In this document: piece by piece, positions 12,373 to 25,085 of the stretch
How positions within the stretch are numbered: position 1 is the stretch's first letter
Layout of the letters: the number at the start of each line of letters is the position of its first letter
Assembly: GCA_024349245.1 (NCBI GenBank)
Contig: JALDNG010000102.1
Location: forward strand, 425,001-489,000
DNA length: 64,000 nucleotides
Origin: Neodontobutis hainanensis
Taxonomy: Eukaryota > Chordata > Actinopteri > Gobiiformes > Odontobutidae
Direction: 5' to 3'
Program-made: the position numbers and the translations under genes
Notes under the pieces: generated by a model
What the model saw: only the letters and a program-made list of their open reading frames with translations
What the model was told of the DNA's origin: nothing
The model's database searches: none

Positions 12373-15300
12373 ACATGCTCTAAATTTATGTCAGCATCAC
12401 TTAGTGGATATTTACATTATTCTATGACACACTAAGAAGCAAATATCTCCAAATGATGAAATATGACACAACGTCTGATTCAGCTTCACTGTTTTTAACA
12501 TCCCAAAGGCCAATGCAGTGGCTATGGAAAGATGATTCAATTTACTATTGAAAGTTCACATTCAGCATGTTACAAGCAATCCTTTACATGTGTAATGTTT
12601 TATAAAGGTATTATGCATAATGCTGGACCAATCCTTTCCTAACTTGAAGTGTTCTTTTTTTGTCAAACCAAAGATTTTCGACAAGCAACGTCAAACCACA
12701 ATATGTTCCTAAATGTAAAAACCCAGTAAACTTACCAAAGTTATTCTGTGAAATTCTAAATGACAATTGTCATTAACTCACTCTTGCATAACACCAAATC
12801 ACATTTATTACAATTCATTGTCCTAATACAGCTTCCTTATTTGAAGCTCTTAAATCTAAAGCAGTCTTTTTCTTGACTATATTGTGTCTTTCTTTACAAA
12901 CCATAAGCAAAACCTACATTAATCTATTTGCACGCAAAGATTTAAATGCCAGTTATGGATTGTTTTCTAACTGGCTCGTGTGTGTGTGCAAGTCTCCGCA
13001 TGTTTGTCTTTATACCTCTGGGCCCAACAGGGATGTTAATCCTCCATTCAAGCCTCCCCTCAGGGGGCACTGAGAGCATCAATGCTCATGTCACCTCCAA
13101 AGGTCCGGGACGGGAAAGGAGAATCCCTTGTTCTTTTATGACGCACTGTGAGGGGCTCATACCAACCCTGGGCATGGCAGCAGTGTCGAGGAGGGTTGGA
13201 TGTCTGCACTATTGGGCTCAAACTAGCGTTTTAAAAATCCATTCTCACAGTTACAGCATACACTACCGACATATGGCAAGATAAAAGGACAAAGAGCACA
13301 TGCAGGGTGTTGCTCAATTATTTCTTTAAACACATGCAGGCTGGTGAGTATGCACGTAGGCAAGGCATACTCACAGCAATGGGTGCTTTCTGCTTGGAGA
13401 AAATTGTTTTTCACCTATTCTCCATGTCTGACTTTCACTATGGAGTCAGATGAGGGTGTCTGTCCAGGTTCATTCAGGCATATACTCGTGATGAGCTTTG
13501 TTATTTAATTTGGTGAATTGGTTGGCAAGTGTATTTACTTTCGGCTCTGAGGTCAGCCAATAGGAATATTTGCTCTTTGATCTAGCTGTCTTAAATATTT
13601 CAACTCCCTTTGCATCAAAGGACACAATACAGTTTTATTTTTAAATCACTGTTGGCTTACAGTAGTTCCTTTTAGTGTGTTTTCAAATTGCTATCTTCTG
13701 GCTGAATTAAGTATTTTATTTTATTTTTTCTTAAAAGAGAGTGGAATACTCTCAGTAAAGCATTGGGGTCTAATTGACGAGGGTTTAAGGGGCTTTTGCC
13801 TATTTGTGTGCTTGTCTACAACTCTTAATTTATGTGACTAATTTAATACAGTACATTGCATGCCAACACAGTCAAGGACCCCCCCACAATCACACACAGA
13901 CACAGGAAAAATGGACAATTTAGAGGAGAATGATGGATTTGCAGGACACACCAGTGACTATTGACCACATGTACTGTAACCTGAAAAATGACTCCATATG
14001 TGTGCGTCACTCAGCGTAGTGTTGTTAATCAATCACTGACTACAGACCCTGAACTTTGAACACGTGTAGAGGAAATCAATCTGCTTGACATGGAGTGAAA
14101 CAAAGTGAAGGAGGGCATGGATGATGTATAATAAAAGGTCATTATTTTGCAAACCTATTATTCAGGCCTTATAGTTTTGAATTTTGTATTGTTTAGAATT
14201 GCTTCTGTCTCCAGAGTTATAAAATGTGTTATATGTTTGGGCAAAATTACTTTTTATAAAGATGTAAATCCAAAAATACCCATATATTTCACCATCATGG
14301 TAGATCTGCTTTTTGCAACACGTACAAGTACAAAAAATAGGTAATAAATATATCTTTGAAGTTAAAGCAGGTTTAATGATAAACTGAGTACCTTAAGTTT
14401 AGTTTAAAAAGGAGTTTTATCATAGTGTTTTATGTAGGATTACTGCTTAGTGTTAACCAGCTTATAAATGTAACATAACATACTAGAACTAGACCAAGTT
14501 GAGAAGTCTTCAATGACATAAACCCGTGTATTATTAAATCATTATATAGCACACAGTTTAATTTGAAAGATGCATATGATATATGGAAATGCATGTTCAT
14601 ACAGATCAAAACCTCTCACTGAGCCTCATAAATGATGCAGTTAATGAACTTTCTATATAATGCATGTGTGTGGGTGTCTCAAAGAGTTTCTCTGTTGATC
14701 ACATGAATATTAATTAAGACACCACATGATGAAACACCACTGAAATATGGGCAAGTGATGTTGAAAAATAAAATGATAGACCACTCAAGATGCCAAAACA
14801 ATACTAAAGAGCGCAGACTGAGTAAGTAATCAGCTTGTATTGTGCTGGAAATAGAATGAAACAGAAAAGAGTGCTAATGAAAAATCAAATACACTCCAGA
14901 CACAAGGCTATTTAAAATCTATAAGTATACAATATCATCAAGATTATTATACAGCAACATAGGTTACAGCAAAATAAAATTAAAGTAAGTGGCCATTTTT
15001 TGTGCTAAATTTTCAAGAGTTCTGTTTTCCCAGACATTGTGTACTAAAGTTTAATTGTTTTTATAATGTCATCTTTAAACCCTTAATCTTATAATTTTTT
15101 TTTTATTTAATTTATATTATTAATATTATTTGAAATAGATTTAGTATGCTTGTGGTTGTCTAGACACTACTGTGTATTGACATGAAAAGAGTTAAAGAGA
15201 AGTGGAGGTTTAGAGGTGAGGTCAGGCTTCAGGTCAGTATCAACTCAATAAAAGCCTCACAAACAAACCACAGATACGTATACACACCCTCGTACACAAG

Positions 15301-15693
15301 TACAGCCGTGTGCAATCTCTTATAGCTCCCAGACAAACGGATACCAGCACTTTGGTGGTTAGGGACTGGTAGCTACACAGTCTGACACCAGCTATGGGAA
15401 ACAAACAGCAAGACTAACACTAAGGCCATGTTCACATTGTGAGGAATAATACCCTATAGAGCACATTTTCATTTATCGTACTTTTTTGATATTTGACTAA
15501 ATCATATTTACAATGTTGATGTTGTAGTAGTACAGATGCAGACAATTCGTAAGTGTGTACCAAGGCTGAAAGGTTGCTTTAAATAAAGTTTAGTGTATTG
15601 AAAAATTTATAGTCTCTGATAATTGGTGTAATCTATTAAAATATTAGATTGTATGGACTTTAGGCTTTGTTCACACTGCTAAAGACAAATCAG

Positions 15694-15911
15694 ATTTACA
15701 TTTACATTTATTCATTTGGCAGACGCTTTTATCCAAAGCGACTTACATTGTTCTACAGTAATTACCAGTGTTACAAACACTGGAGGCAAGGTGGGTTAAG
15801 TGTCTTGCCCAAGGACACAACAACAGTATGAACTGTGGGGAGAGTGGGAATCGAACCAACTACCTTCGGGTTGAAAGACGACTGCTCTACCCACTGAGCT
15901 ACTGCCGCCCG
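15694..15911 (-). mobile_element. tRNA-headed SINE, tail type 1
   Basis: On the minus strand the copy starts GGGCGGCAGTAGCTCAGTGG, with an A-box-like TAGCTCAGTGGGTAGAGC and a B box GGTTCGATTCC, as in Pol III tRNA promoters. The body contains TGTCCTTGGGCAAGACACTT. The 3' end reads GTAAGTCGCTTTGGATAAAA followed by GCGTCTGCCAAATGAATAAA. It is the most complete copy of this type in the window and uses a tail common in fish genomes. I do not name the family. Confidence 0.82.
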
Positions 15912-17523
15912 ATCTTATCAAAGCCACTTTAAAGAACAGTGTGAGTGTAGCCTCAGCTTTCTACTATACCAAGTCTTTTTTTTGCTAAATCTAATATGTA
16001 TGTGTACATTTAAATTTGTTGTTTAAGTGAAAAAAATGCTTTTTACATTATCCAAGAGTCTGTTCACAGCGCACTTATGAATATTTCTCCCAGGTTAAAT
16101 CCTTCCTGTGTCGGATGACCTATTCATTTGATTCCTAATGGTCTTTATAATTGAATTTTATATAAAATTATATTCTGTTGCACAAGCTAAACTGCTCACC
16201 ACTTGTCTCTTTCTGTCCATCCTTCTCCCCTCTATTCTACCTCTATTTTATTTTTACAGTTTATCTCCTCAACCTTGTCTCCCTGTCTTTCATGACAGTA
16301 ATAATAATGACAAATCTCTTTTCCCTCTTGGCAATAAAGGGATGATCAGATACAATGGAAGAAAGAGGAAAAAAAATGGAGCAGGGGGCTGAAAATCACA
16401 TTAGCCAGTCTGCACGCTTGCTTTTTGGGAGAAAATAAAGAGAATAGTGTCTTTATCTGTGATTGTGTGTATGTGTTTTTGATAGCCAAGAAAACACTCA
16501 CTGCTGATATTCACAGAGTCCTTTTCTTTGCTAATACGATTTTACTGTAGACACTACAAGAACAGACTTTAAATGATTTTTCTAACTTCTTACTTAAGAC
16601 ATTTGCACTTTTCTTTAGGAAGTTTTACCTCAAGAGTCCAGAGTAAACCGTAACTCACAATAAACCGATATCTTTTTAAATTGACCTTACAGAAACGAAG
16701 CATTGCAAATAAGACACAAATGGAATCATTCAAGGATGATCTGAATAAATCTACATATTTATATCAATGTACCAAATTACAATATCATTCTTCTATCTGT
16801 GTTTTATAACACAAGAGTTGGACATGCTGCTTATGCAAGAGCAGATTTCAAGATCTGGGAACACACCTTAAAATCATTGTGGTGCCATCTGAAAGCATGT
16901 TTTGCAGCATAAATTAAAGTTGAATGGTCCAAGGAATGAGGATCTTTTTTGTCAAGCCCCTTAAGGCACATTTGTTGTTTTGATATTTGACTAGATAAAC
17001 AAAACCAAAATAATTAATTCCAAAGTGTGCACCAAAGGGTGAAAACACAGCCAAGCATTAAAGCTTAAAGTAGGAGGTAAGAACGGCAGAGACTGAAGAG
17101 GTGAGGAGGTAAACGGAATAAACAGCAACAGAGAGATGCAGTGATATAAAGAGATGATAAAGCAAGTTCATAATGGAGGACAAAACAGACAGCAGTGGGA
17201 ATTTGTAGATGAAAACAAAAAGTTGAGAGGAAGTACAGATAGAGGCCAGGTTCCTAGAGGTAATGTGGCTGTTTTTGCTGATATGTGCAACAAGGTGTGA
17301 GGAGATACAGCATTTCAGTTAAGAATAGATATTTTTAATTGGTTAGGAAATCTGCTAATCTCAAACCAGAAGAGGGTGCCATGTTTATAAATTAGCAAAG
17401 GTAAAACGTTGCCTTGACATTTGACAACTGATGGCACCTTTGAGAATTACATACTTCAAGCTTTTGGACTTGTTACTGTTGGTATAGCAGCCAAAAGGAA
17501 CTGTTTTTATTATCTTTATTTTC

Positions 17524-18165
17524 CAGTTAGTAATAACAAGATATATTTACTCCATTACATTTACTTGAGTAACTAAAGAAAAAATGCAACAAAAAAACAC
17601 AAAATCTGGCTACACTCAACTCGTCATCTTTTTTTTTTTTTTTTTTTTTTGGACCATTTATTCTACAAATTAAATTCTTTAATTTTGTCAAAGGTGAGAG
17701 ACATGACTGAGTTTCACCTGTCACACGTTGCAACAATAATCATGCAACTCAGACGTAGCCACATACGGCTCAAATGTAGCAGACGGAAAAAAAACGTGAA
17801 AAATGGCAACTGTGTCCAATATTGAAGTGGATAAACACCCTGGCCTCATACAAAACATGTTTTTGCTCACACACAGAGCAAAACAATATAATGTACTGTT
17901 ATTTTGTAAAGATTATTATTTTATTTATTTTTAAATACCAGAATTTGCACATTATTTTATATTTTTGTCTGATTACATAATTTCTCAACAAACATTTAAA
18001 TAAATAAGACATGAGTAGTCATTTAACCAAATATTATTTTTTTACTTTAATATTTAATCAGTCATTTTTTTGGATCACTACTTTTTACTTCTACTTGAGT
18101 AAAATCGTTTTAAAGTAACGCTACTCTTACTCGAGTACAATTTTAGACTACTCTACCCACCTCTG
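17524..18165. mobile_element. hAT-like DNA element, probably non-autonomous
   Basis: The right end, CTCTACCCACCTCTG (18151-18165), is the reverse complement of CAGAGGTGGGTAGAG, a terminus widespread among fish hAT-like repeats. Subterminal TACTTGAGTAA-type repeats occur at both ends (17561-17573; about 18095-18140). The left end (CCAGTTAGTAATAACAAG) is degraded. Inside, an ATG at 17803 opens a short frame reading MATVSNIEVDKHPGLIQNMF, which resembles the N-terminus of fish hAT transposases (DKHPWPHL-type), then decays. This suggests a deletion derivative of an autonomous copy. A 22-T run lies at 17629-17650. No clear 8-bp duplication was found. Confidence 0.62.
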
Positions 18166-19344
18166 GTTATCTGATAGCTTTGTACTTTCCTTAATATGTG
18201 ATGTGTGTTTTGCTCAGCAACCAACCTATAGCTTTACTGCTATTTTTTTTTTCAAATAAGCACACATCAGGCTACTTCAACACGAGGTGGGAAATCTATT
18301 CAAATCAGTGACTATCTCAAATACAAATTATAGATTTTGTTAAACAGATTTCGGTGATTGGAGCTAGCATAAACACCTCATACTTTGATTTTATATAGGC
18401 ACCTCAGTGAATTGTTCTTGATACTCCTTATAACAGAAAATAACAGGGCTGTCAATAGCGCTATAGCTACAGAACCGCTACAGAATACAAGGCAGTCTGC
18501 CCTGGTAATCAGGTGAGTTAGAATAAGGAGAAGTGTATTGTATACTAAAGGACAGGGGTGAAAAGGACAGTGGCTAACTTTATAAATGCAGTGGGGAAGT
18601 AGAAAAGGACAAAGGTGATCTAGAAAGCACAGGCGACAGCATAGTTAAATGCCACCGAAGGGAAGTGTCAGAACAAAGTATGTACAGAGTCAGAGAGAGA
18701 CATGGGTAACTTGAGGAGAAAGGATAGTATGAGTGGATGTAGGGAAGATGTAGACACTGAGGACACCAGATCAAAGAGGAAGGGAGAGAGCAAAAGGAAG
18801 TAAAGAAAGAGGGAGTGGAAGAATGGTAGCTGCAGGACAAGAGAAAATGTACCGCAGTGGAAGCATAGGAGCTCGTTCCATACATAAAAGCCTCACAGAA
18901 CCTCCACTAAATTAAATTCAAGAAAGGCTGAGGGCACACCTGGATTGCTGTGGATGAGATACTCTGTGTCGACTTCCCACTTAAGGATATGCACTTGAAT
19001 TGTTCACACATCTGCTGCTACCGCCATTTTGGAACCACTTTTAGCACTTGCTTGTTTTGTGTCAAACATTTTTGTGTAATACATAAAATCGTTTTGCATT
19101 GTCGTGTCTTTAAATCTGGATGCCCAAAAAGCTTATCGACATTTTATTAGGATTCAAGATGGGAGTTTATTCCTTTGTGTGTTTTTTTTTCCTTTGTGTG
19201 TTTTTTTGTGTGTTTTTTTCTGGTATGAACAATCTTTAACCTTTAGACTGTATGTATGTATGTTTGGCAAATTCCATTTCTTTGCAGCAAATCTAATCAA
19301 ACAGCCTTTTATCTATTAACTTGTTTGACTGTTTGTTCCTCCAG

Positions 19345-19457
19345 GCTAACTGGCTTCCAGGTTCCCACGCCAGTCACAAGTACAGGAAACGTCTTCTCGT
19401 TAAGATTGACCAGTGACTTTGCCGTCTCTGCACATGGCTTCAAACTCAACTACGAAG
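19345..19457 (+). CDS. csmd3: CSMD3-like exon A, end of first CUB domain (partial)
   Basis: This internal exon follows a pyrimidine-rich tract ending in CCTCCAG and ends before a GT donor (GAAG|GTCAGA). The first base completes a codon begun in the upstream exon, probably Arg. The rest reads LTGFQVPTPVTSTGNVFSLR, then LTSDFAVSAHGFKLNYE, and one base is left over. The pattern hydrophobic-R-L-x-SD-(x)n-GF-x-x-Y is the usual final strands of a CUB domain. In the CSMD family this segment follows the acidic Ca-binding half of CUB1, which must lie on exons left of this window. CSMD proteins are very large single-pass membrane proteins of alternating CUB and Sushi domains, linked to neural development and complement control. 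I assign CSMD3 rather than CSMD1 or CSMD2 from remembered similarity (the PPPVTST...SVFSLRLTSDFAVSAHGFK block). The paralogue (including the a/b fish copies) is less sure than the family. The 113-bp length and phase 2/1 borders fit an internal exon. Confidence 0.87.
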
Positions 19458-19734
19458 GTCAGAAAATGCATTTATATGTTCATAAATGTGTTTGAGGTTG
19501 GGCTTCTGTCCATTTAGGTTATACAGCATTTAAATTATACCTTAAATACCCCCTGTGACATTTCCAATTCCAGATCTATTCCCTTTAAGACACATGGATA
19601 GCATTTTCCATTACAGGGTCATATAGTATAGTATGATTTCTTTTCAGTCCACTTCCCTTAAATGGCCACTTTCCTCAAAGAAACTGCCTTGTACTGAATT
19701 CAATCTACACTTTTTGACTCTTTTCACCTCCGTG

Positions 19735-20110
19735 CAGGGGAGGACCCGCTAATGGCTGACAAGTTCATCCTTTTTCCTTTCAAATAGAAAGCTGTCAAAC
19801 ATCCGAAGCGTGAGCGAAAGAGGAGACAAGCACGGCCCAAAAAAATGAGAGCACACTTTGTTCATAGCCATTTTGATAAATTGTGATTCCCAAGCCAATC
19901 AATCACAATACTGAGCGTTCAGTCTCTTCCAGAGGTAGCTCAAGTGGCTCTCTTTTTCCAACGGGTTTAAATTAGAACTCACATTGTATCAGCAGCGTGT
20001 CCTGTGTGCACTACAGATATCAGATTAGACGAGAAAATCTTTGATGTCCTCAGTGAGGCAGTTAGTTCCGCGGCATAAAGGAGAAGATAATACTGTCTAC
20101 CAGGGGGCAC
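19735..20110. promoter_or_regulatory. Non-repeat stretch near exon A, possible conserved element
   Basis: About 300 bp downstream of exon A lies a stretch of even base composition, free of simple repeats. It contains homeodomain/TALE-type words (GCTGTCAAAC, CCAATCAATCACAA, TTTGATAAATTG). It differs in texture from the surrounding AT-rich intron. No sequence test of conservation is possible here, so this is only a candidate. Confidence 0.25.
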
Positions 20111-21828
20111 ACATAATACTGAACAAACCAACAGAACAAATAAGAAAACAATTATGCAGTTTGCTGCTATTGACTAAACAGATAATGTGTGCAGCTCAAG
20201 GTGACAGTCCTATCTGACCTTCATTTAAAGCACAGGCACACAACACCTTATGAACATGAAGATTCACACAATATCTTACCATTTCTCCAATCCTTCCAGA
20301 AAAGATCACGCACATCATAGAAATGTATAGAAAGCATAATAATAAAATCATCAAACCAAGCACTAAGTAACAACTTTATTCATAATTTACTCCAACATTA
20401 ATACCCCCATTAAGATGTAATGGTACTTTGGCATCTATACATTGTTTATTTATTAGTTTATTGTTAATTACATGTAATAAATTACATCTATTTAATTGTG
20501 TGTAGTTATTATTAGTTTTATGTAAACATACTTTTACATAATGGCCAACATAATAAAAGTTCTCTATCCTTATGTGACATGCGATTGCCAGTGTATTTAC
20601 AGTGTTACATAACTCATTAGACACAGCTGGTCGCGACTGAAATGTTTGTCTGATCCTCTGCATCCTTCCGCGGACCTCATTTCTGGTCTTGTATGTTCGT
20701 TAGTGTGTGGTAATTCAGCCACTGTGTTTATCTGGTGGGCTGCACTGTGACAATATCGCTGATTACAGAGAGTCTAGTTTTCAGTCGGCTCACATGCTGG
20801 GTCCAGACGTGTGTGTCCAAGCAGTCGTCCCAGATTTAGTCACTGGCAACTTTCTTCTTGCTACTTGGCTCTTTTTTTTTTTACATTGGACCATGTGGTG
20901 TCTGAGACATGGAGTTTTCTCAGTGAGAGCATCCAGGGATTTATCTGAAGAGCCCCTGCTGCAAAATACATTCAGCTGTTGGACCAGGGTGCAGGACAGG
21001 AGGGGGTATCAGTGACACAGATACAGAACACACTTGGCATTAACAAAAATAAATAGATAAAAATAAAATGCAACATTATGCTGATGATCTTTCTGTCTAT
21101 CCATATTCAGCAACAGTAACCACAAAGCACTGCCAGGCTGAACATTTATACAGCGAGGAAGAGATTTTCTGAGATGCAGTGATCCCCTCTGGCTTGGAGG
21201 ATTTTTGGCTAGTCATTCTGTTGTCCATGTAATCCTTCTGCCTAATCTCTTACTGGAACGATTTCAAATTCTAGATTTTCAGGTATTGCCTAAGTTTAGT
21301 CAACATTACATTTTAAAATAGAAATGACGAGAAAAAGCATTTTTATCAAGCTTAGGTGGGCATCTACAAGCACACTTAGCTATGGAGGCATTTCAGGTGT
21401 ATCCAACTGGGGAAAGACCTTAGGGCAAAACCCAAGAGGTTCTGGGAGGCTTTTATGTTTCACCTGTCCAGGAAAACGCCTCCGGTCTTTTGTCTTGGGA
21501 ATCCAGCTCATAAAACTGTAAGTATTCAGCAAACCATGATTACTAGATGCAGAATTATCAAGTATCCAGGACTGAAAACGGTGTATTTGAGGTATGCATT
21601 TACAGCGACAAAATCACTCTTATTCTCCTCTTAGTGCTGTTTCTTTTTGTAGAAATTCCGTATGTGGCATGAGGCAGGGAAAAGGTACAGTAGTGCCATT
21701 CGATTTTTATGCTGTCTGCTTGGTAGAATCCTCTTTGAAGTGATTGTTGGACTCCTTAAGCATTTCTTCCTCTGCCTCTGAAGACTGTCAGGTCATAACT
21801 TATTCAAGCACATACCATACAGTGTGTA

Positions 21829-21832
<4 letters not shown>

Positions 21833-21908
<76 letters not shown>
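21833..21908. repeat. (TG)38 microsatellite
   Basis: An uninterrupted TG dinucleotide tract of 76 bases, preceded by a short imperfect stretch (TGTGTATGTC). Confidence 0.97.
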
Positions 21909-21910
<2 letters not shown>

Positions 21911-24900
21911 CAAAGCCTAGAAAGAAGAGAGTGATGTTTTATTTAGCATGATGTCGGAGGCAGTTTGATATTGTGCTGATGAGACGGATTATGCATGCAG
22001 GCACTCTCACACAAAGTATTATTTTTTAACAGGACCATTGTTAGAGAGATGTTTTGTTTTTACCTTTACTTTATCTGCCACATGCACGTCACATTCTTGT
22101 GAGACCTTTATTTTTTAATATTAATTTCACAGAAATTAAAAGCAAGATAAAATTTGGAAATTTAAGATCCTTGGTTGTGGACATTTGGTCATGTTGTGTC
22201 TATGCTACTATATTTTCCTTGAAACAAACAGAGACAATGCTTTAGTTTTCAGTGAAAATCAAATCAAGGTCATCGAGATTTTTTCACCAGATTAAAAACA
22301 ATGAGGGCATAAATTATAAATTGATGTCCATCAAGCAGAAGAATTACTGCTTACTATCTTCCTGAGCTCAGTGAGATGGCCAAAAAAAACAAAACCAAAT
22401 TTGCAAGCTCTCTTTCCTCACATTGCATATGTATCTGTTTTTTTACCTAGTTATTATTAGAGTTATTGTAGAGGTTATTATGAAAGTAAACACATATCCA
22501 TCTATATACGGTATACTATATATTTACAACATACATTGTTAGCTATGCCAAACATCCCTTAGTTTGCTCAAAAGATCATAAGCCTCTGTGTTCTTACTTC
22601 TTAACCCCTGGGTATTCAATCAAAGTACTTGTTTGTACTTTATGCAGAGAGAACCACAATAGAACATAGCCCCAAACATGAACAACCCACTCATCCCATC
22701 AACACATGGAAACATCTGAGTTTGTAACAACAGTTGCATGCATATCATCAGCTGCATCAGAGAAACATAAAGCCATACCAACAGACACACACTGAACACA
22801 CAGCTCCCAGATGTAGTGCCTTCTCTTCAAAATTTGCACCACAGAACATGGTCTTCATTCGAGAACATGATACTGATGGGACTAACAAGTCAGGAGAGAT
22901 TTCACTTCCTTACACTCTCCTTGTTTTTCTGCTTCCCTTGAGCCTCCAACAGTTTCACTGCTTGTTTTTGTTTGCCATATAGAATGATTGGAAAGACTTT
23001 TATTTATTTTTGCGTCAAGAAGACAGGGCTTTGCATGTTACAGTAAAAGTCAGGATTTTTTAATTGTATTTTGAAAAACCAAACCTATACTTCCCTTAAT
23101 CCAAACCCAAAAAACATAAGTAACTAACATTGATGGAAATTTGTTAACACTTGGGTCTTTCCCTCAAAGCTCCTTGGTTTTGGGGACACATCTTCTGCCC
23201 CAGCCAACCCTTCTATTATTGAGGAATAGCTGAGATGAAAAAAGATAAAATACTTTTTACGCTGCATAGTTATGCGCTAAAATTATGCATTTTGGATAAT
23301 ACAAACAAAAAAGTGACAAAGGTGGGTTTTAAAATGCATTTGACTAATTACCAAAAGTAGATATATCTGCTGGTGGAAAGAATTGGAAAAAGTTGTAACT
23401 GTAGGACCTTTTTTACCCATCAGTTTGAATTCTAAGCAGTGTGACTAGTCATAATGACGCCTTGAGGTCATAGCTATTTGTTGATGTTATTCAAATGGAT
23501 TTTGGGTTTTATGTAGTTGTGGAATTTGGTTCAATTTGTTTCTTCAGTATTGACTATAAACTGCAAAATACATAGAGACTACAAACCACTCCTCAGAGCA
23601 AATATTTTAATATAGCAGCCTTTATTAGTGGGTATAATTCCTCAGAGAAGACAATGGACGTGCCTAAATCTGTTGTGGCAGTCATTAACACCATTCATTT
23701 CTCTGGATCTGTGATCTTGTATCAGCTTCTCATTGATTGATTTTGACTTAAACATGGACATGATCTGGGTGCAAAAGTCAAGTTTGCCTGTGTGTGTGTT
23801 GGTGGTAATGAATCATAGCACAAGTGTGAACAAGGTCTGCGTGTGGATGTCCATGTGAGTGTGATTGAGGTTCTGGTCGAGGCTGCTCTGATCTTTATCA
23901 CAAAGACCTGAGGGGACTGACAATACACAGCCATTTATCTATCATCCCTCCATCTCTCCATCTCTGTTCCTCCTGCCTCACTGTCATTCAGGCCTTCTTT
24001 CACTTCATTCATATATTTGATGCAGGTCAGAGAATGGCATCGTGGGAACGAAGGTCAATCTAACTGGAGACACTGATTCTATGAGTGGATTCCTGAATAA
24101 TATATGCACTGTTCTCTTGCACAAAAGAGTAGTGTCTTTAAACAGCTGGTATGATTTAAAATGTACATGTTACTCTATAAAAAAATGGACCAAGTGATCA
24201 GTTGCTGAGTGTAGGTCCCATGACAAAAAAACAAAGACATTTTTCTGTGTGTCATCGCTATACACACAGTTTTTTAATTTTGTGTCCTCTTATATTCATA
24301 TGTCTCTTTCTTGGACATTCCAGTCTTTAATGGAATGGTGTCTCTCTGGCCTGTTTTGTCTCACGCTGTCTATATGGCTCTGTAAACATGTTTAGCTTCT
24401 ACAGGGCACACAGGGCTTCGGTAAACATGTGTGAGCGTGTGCAAATATGCAGCCATTCTGCAGTGGCTCACATCATACATTTAAAATGAGACGGAATATG
24501 TCAGCAGTGTCCCTGGAGATAAAGACTATGGATAGGTCTTGGAATATATGGAGTAACTAAGCAGAGAGATGAAACATTGATAATATTATGATAATAAGAC
24601 AATGAATGATGCAGATACATTGACATAATAAATGCTGATTTTAATTAGGTGATTACATTTAGGGCTGTTTGAGTTAAACATAAAGTAGTTCTTTTAAATT
24701 ATATAGGTGGGTTTGTTCTACATTTTTATTCTCCCGTCTTTATTCCAGTAATGCAGCAGTTACTCCTAACCTGTACTTCTGTCCCTTGACACAACTGTCC
24801 TATGTGAAAAAGGGGACATCAAGGAGTGACCCTGTTTGTGGACATACTGTGCACTTCAGCAGCTGGTGTGGATCTTTTGCTCCATGTCACATCCTCTCCG

Positions 24901-25039
24901 TCCCCTGCTTCCTGTCTCCGTCCACTAGAAATCTATCCGATAAAGCCAGATCGTTTGGAAAAAGGAGCTCACCCGTAATGTAATGTGCTCTATGCTTTTG
25001 CGTTGAACACAGGAGAAATCAATGATGCTTTAAAAGCCT

Positions 25040-25040
<1 letters not shown>

Positions 25041-25084
<44 letters not shown>
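25041..25084. repeat. (GT)22 microsatellite
   Basis: An uninterrupted GT tract. It yields a spurious poly-Cys-Val reading frame that should not be taken as coding. Confidence 0.97.

Positions 25085-25085
<1 letters not shown>

Larger units (their letters stand above)
1..19344 (+). other. Intron upstream of exon A (partial)
   Basis: No coding exon was recognised here. The family predicts CUB1-encoding exons upstream (motifs such as SPGFPYGYPN or EEEYDYL), and I did not see them on the + strand. Positions 1-7147 look like plain AT-rich intron with a short TG tract near 2897-2915 and a pyrimidine-rich stretch at about 6669-6760. 7148-12362 is occupied by two transposable elements. 12373-15693 is again AT-rich with no repeat I can name, apart from a more GC-rich patch at about 13015-13210. 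15912-17520 and 18166-19300 show nothing recognisable beyond purine/pyrimidine-biased stretches (about 18580-18885 is purine-rich). The tract before 19345 (TTGTTTGACTGTTTGTTCCT) serves as polypyrimidine tract. Confidence 0.8.

Noticed and set aside
15840..15911. tRNA gene on the minus strand
   Set aside because: A and B boxes are present, but the cloverleaf is not complete and the sequence continues into a SINE body seen in other copies.
18580..18885. 101-residue minus-strand frame rich in Ser, Tyr and Leu
   Set aside because: It lies over a purine-rich low-complexity stretch; no domain or splice context supports coding.
19256..19344. Open frame extending exon A upstream
   Set aside because: The sequence is a pyrimidine-rich intron end with a clear AG acceptor, and the family protein does not continue into it.
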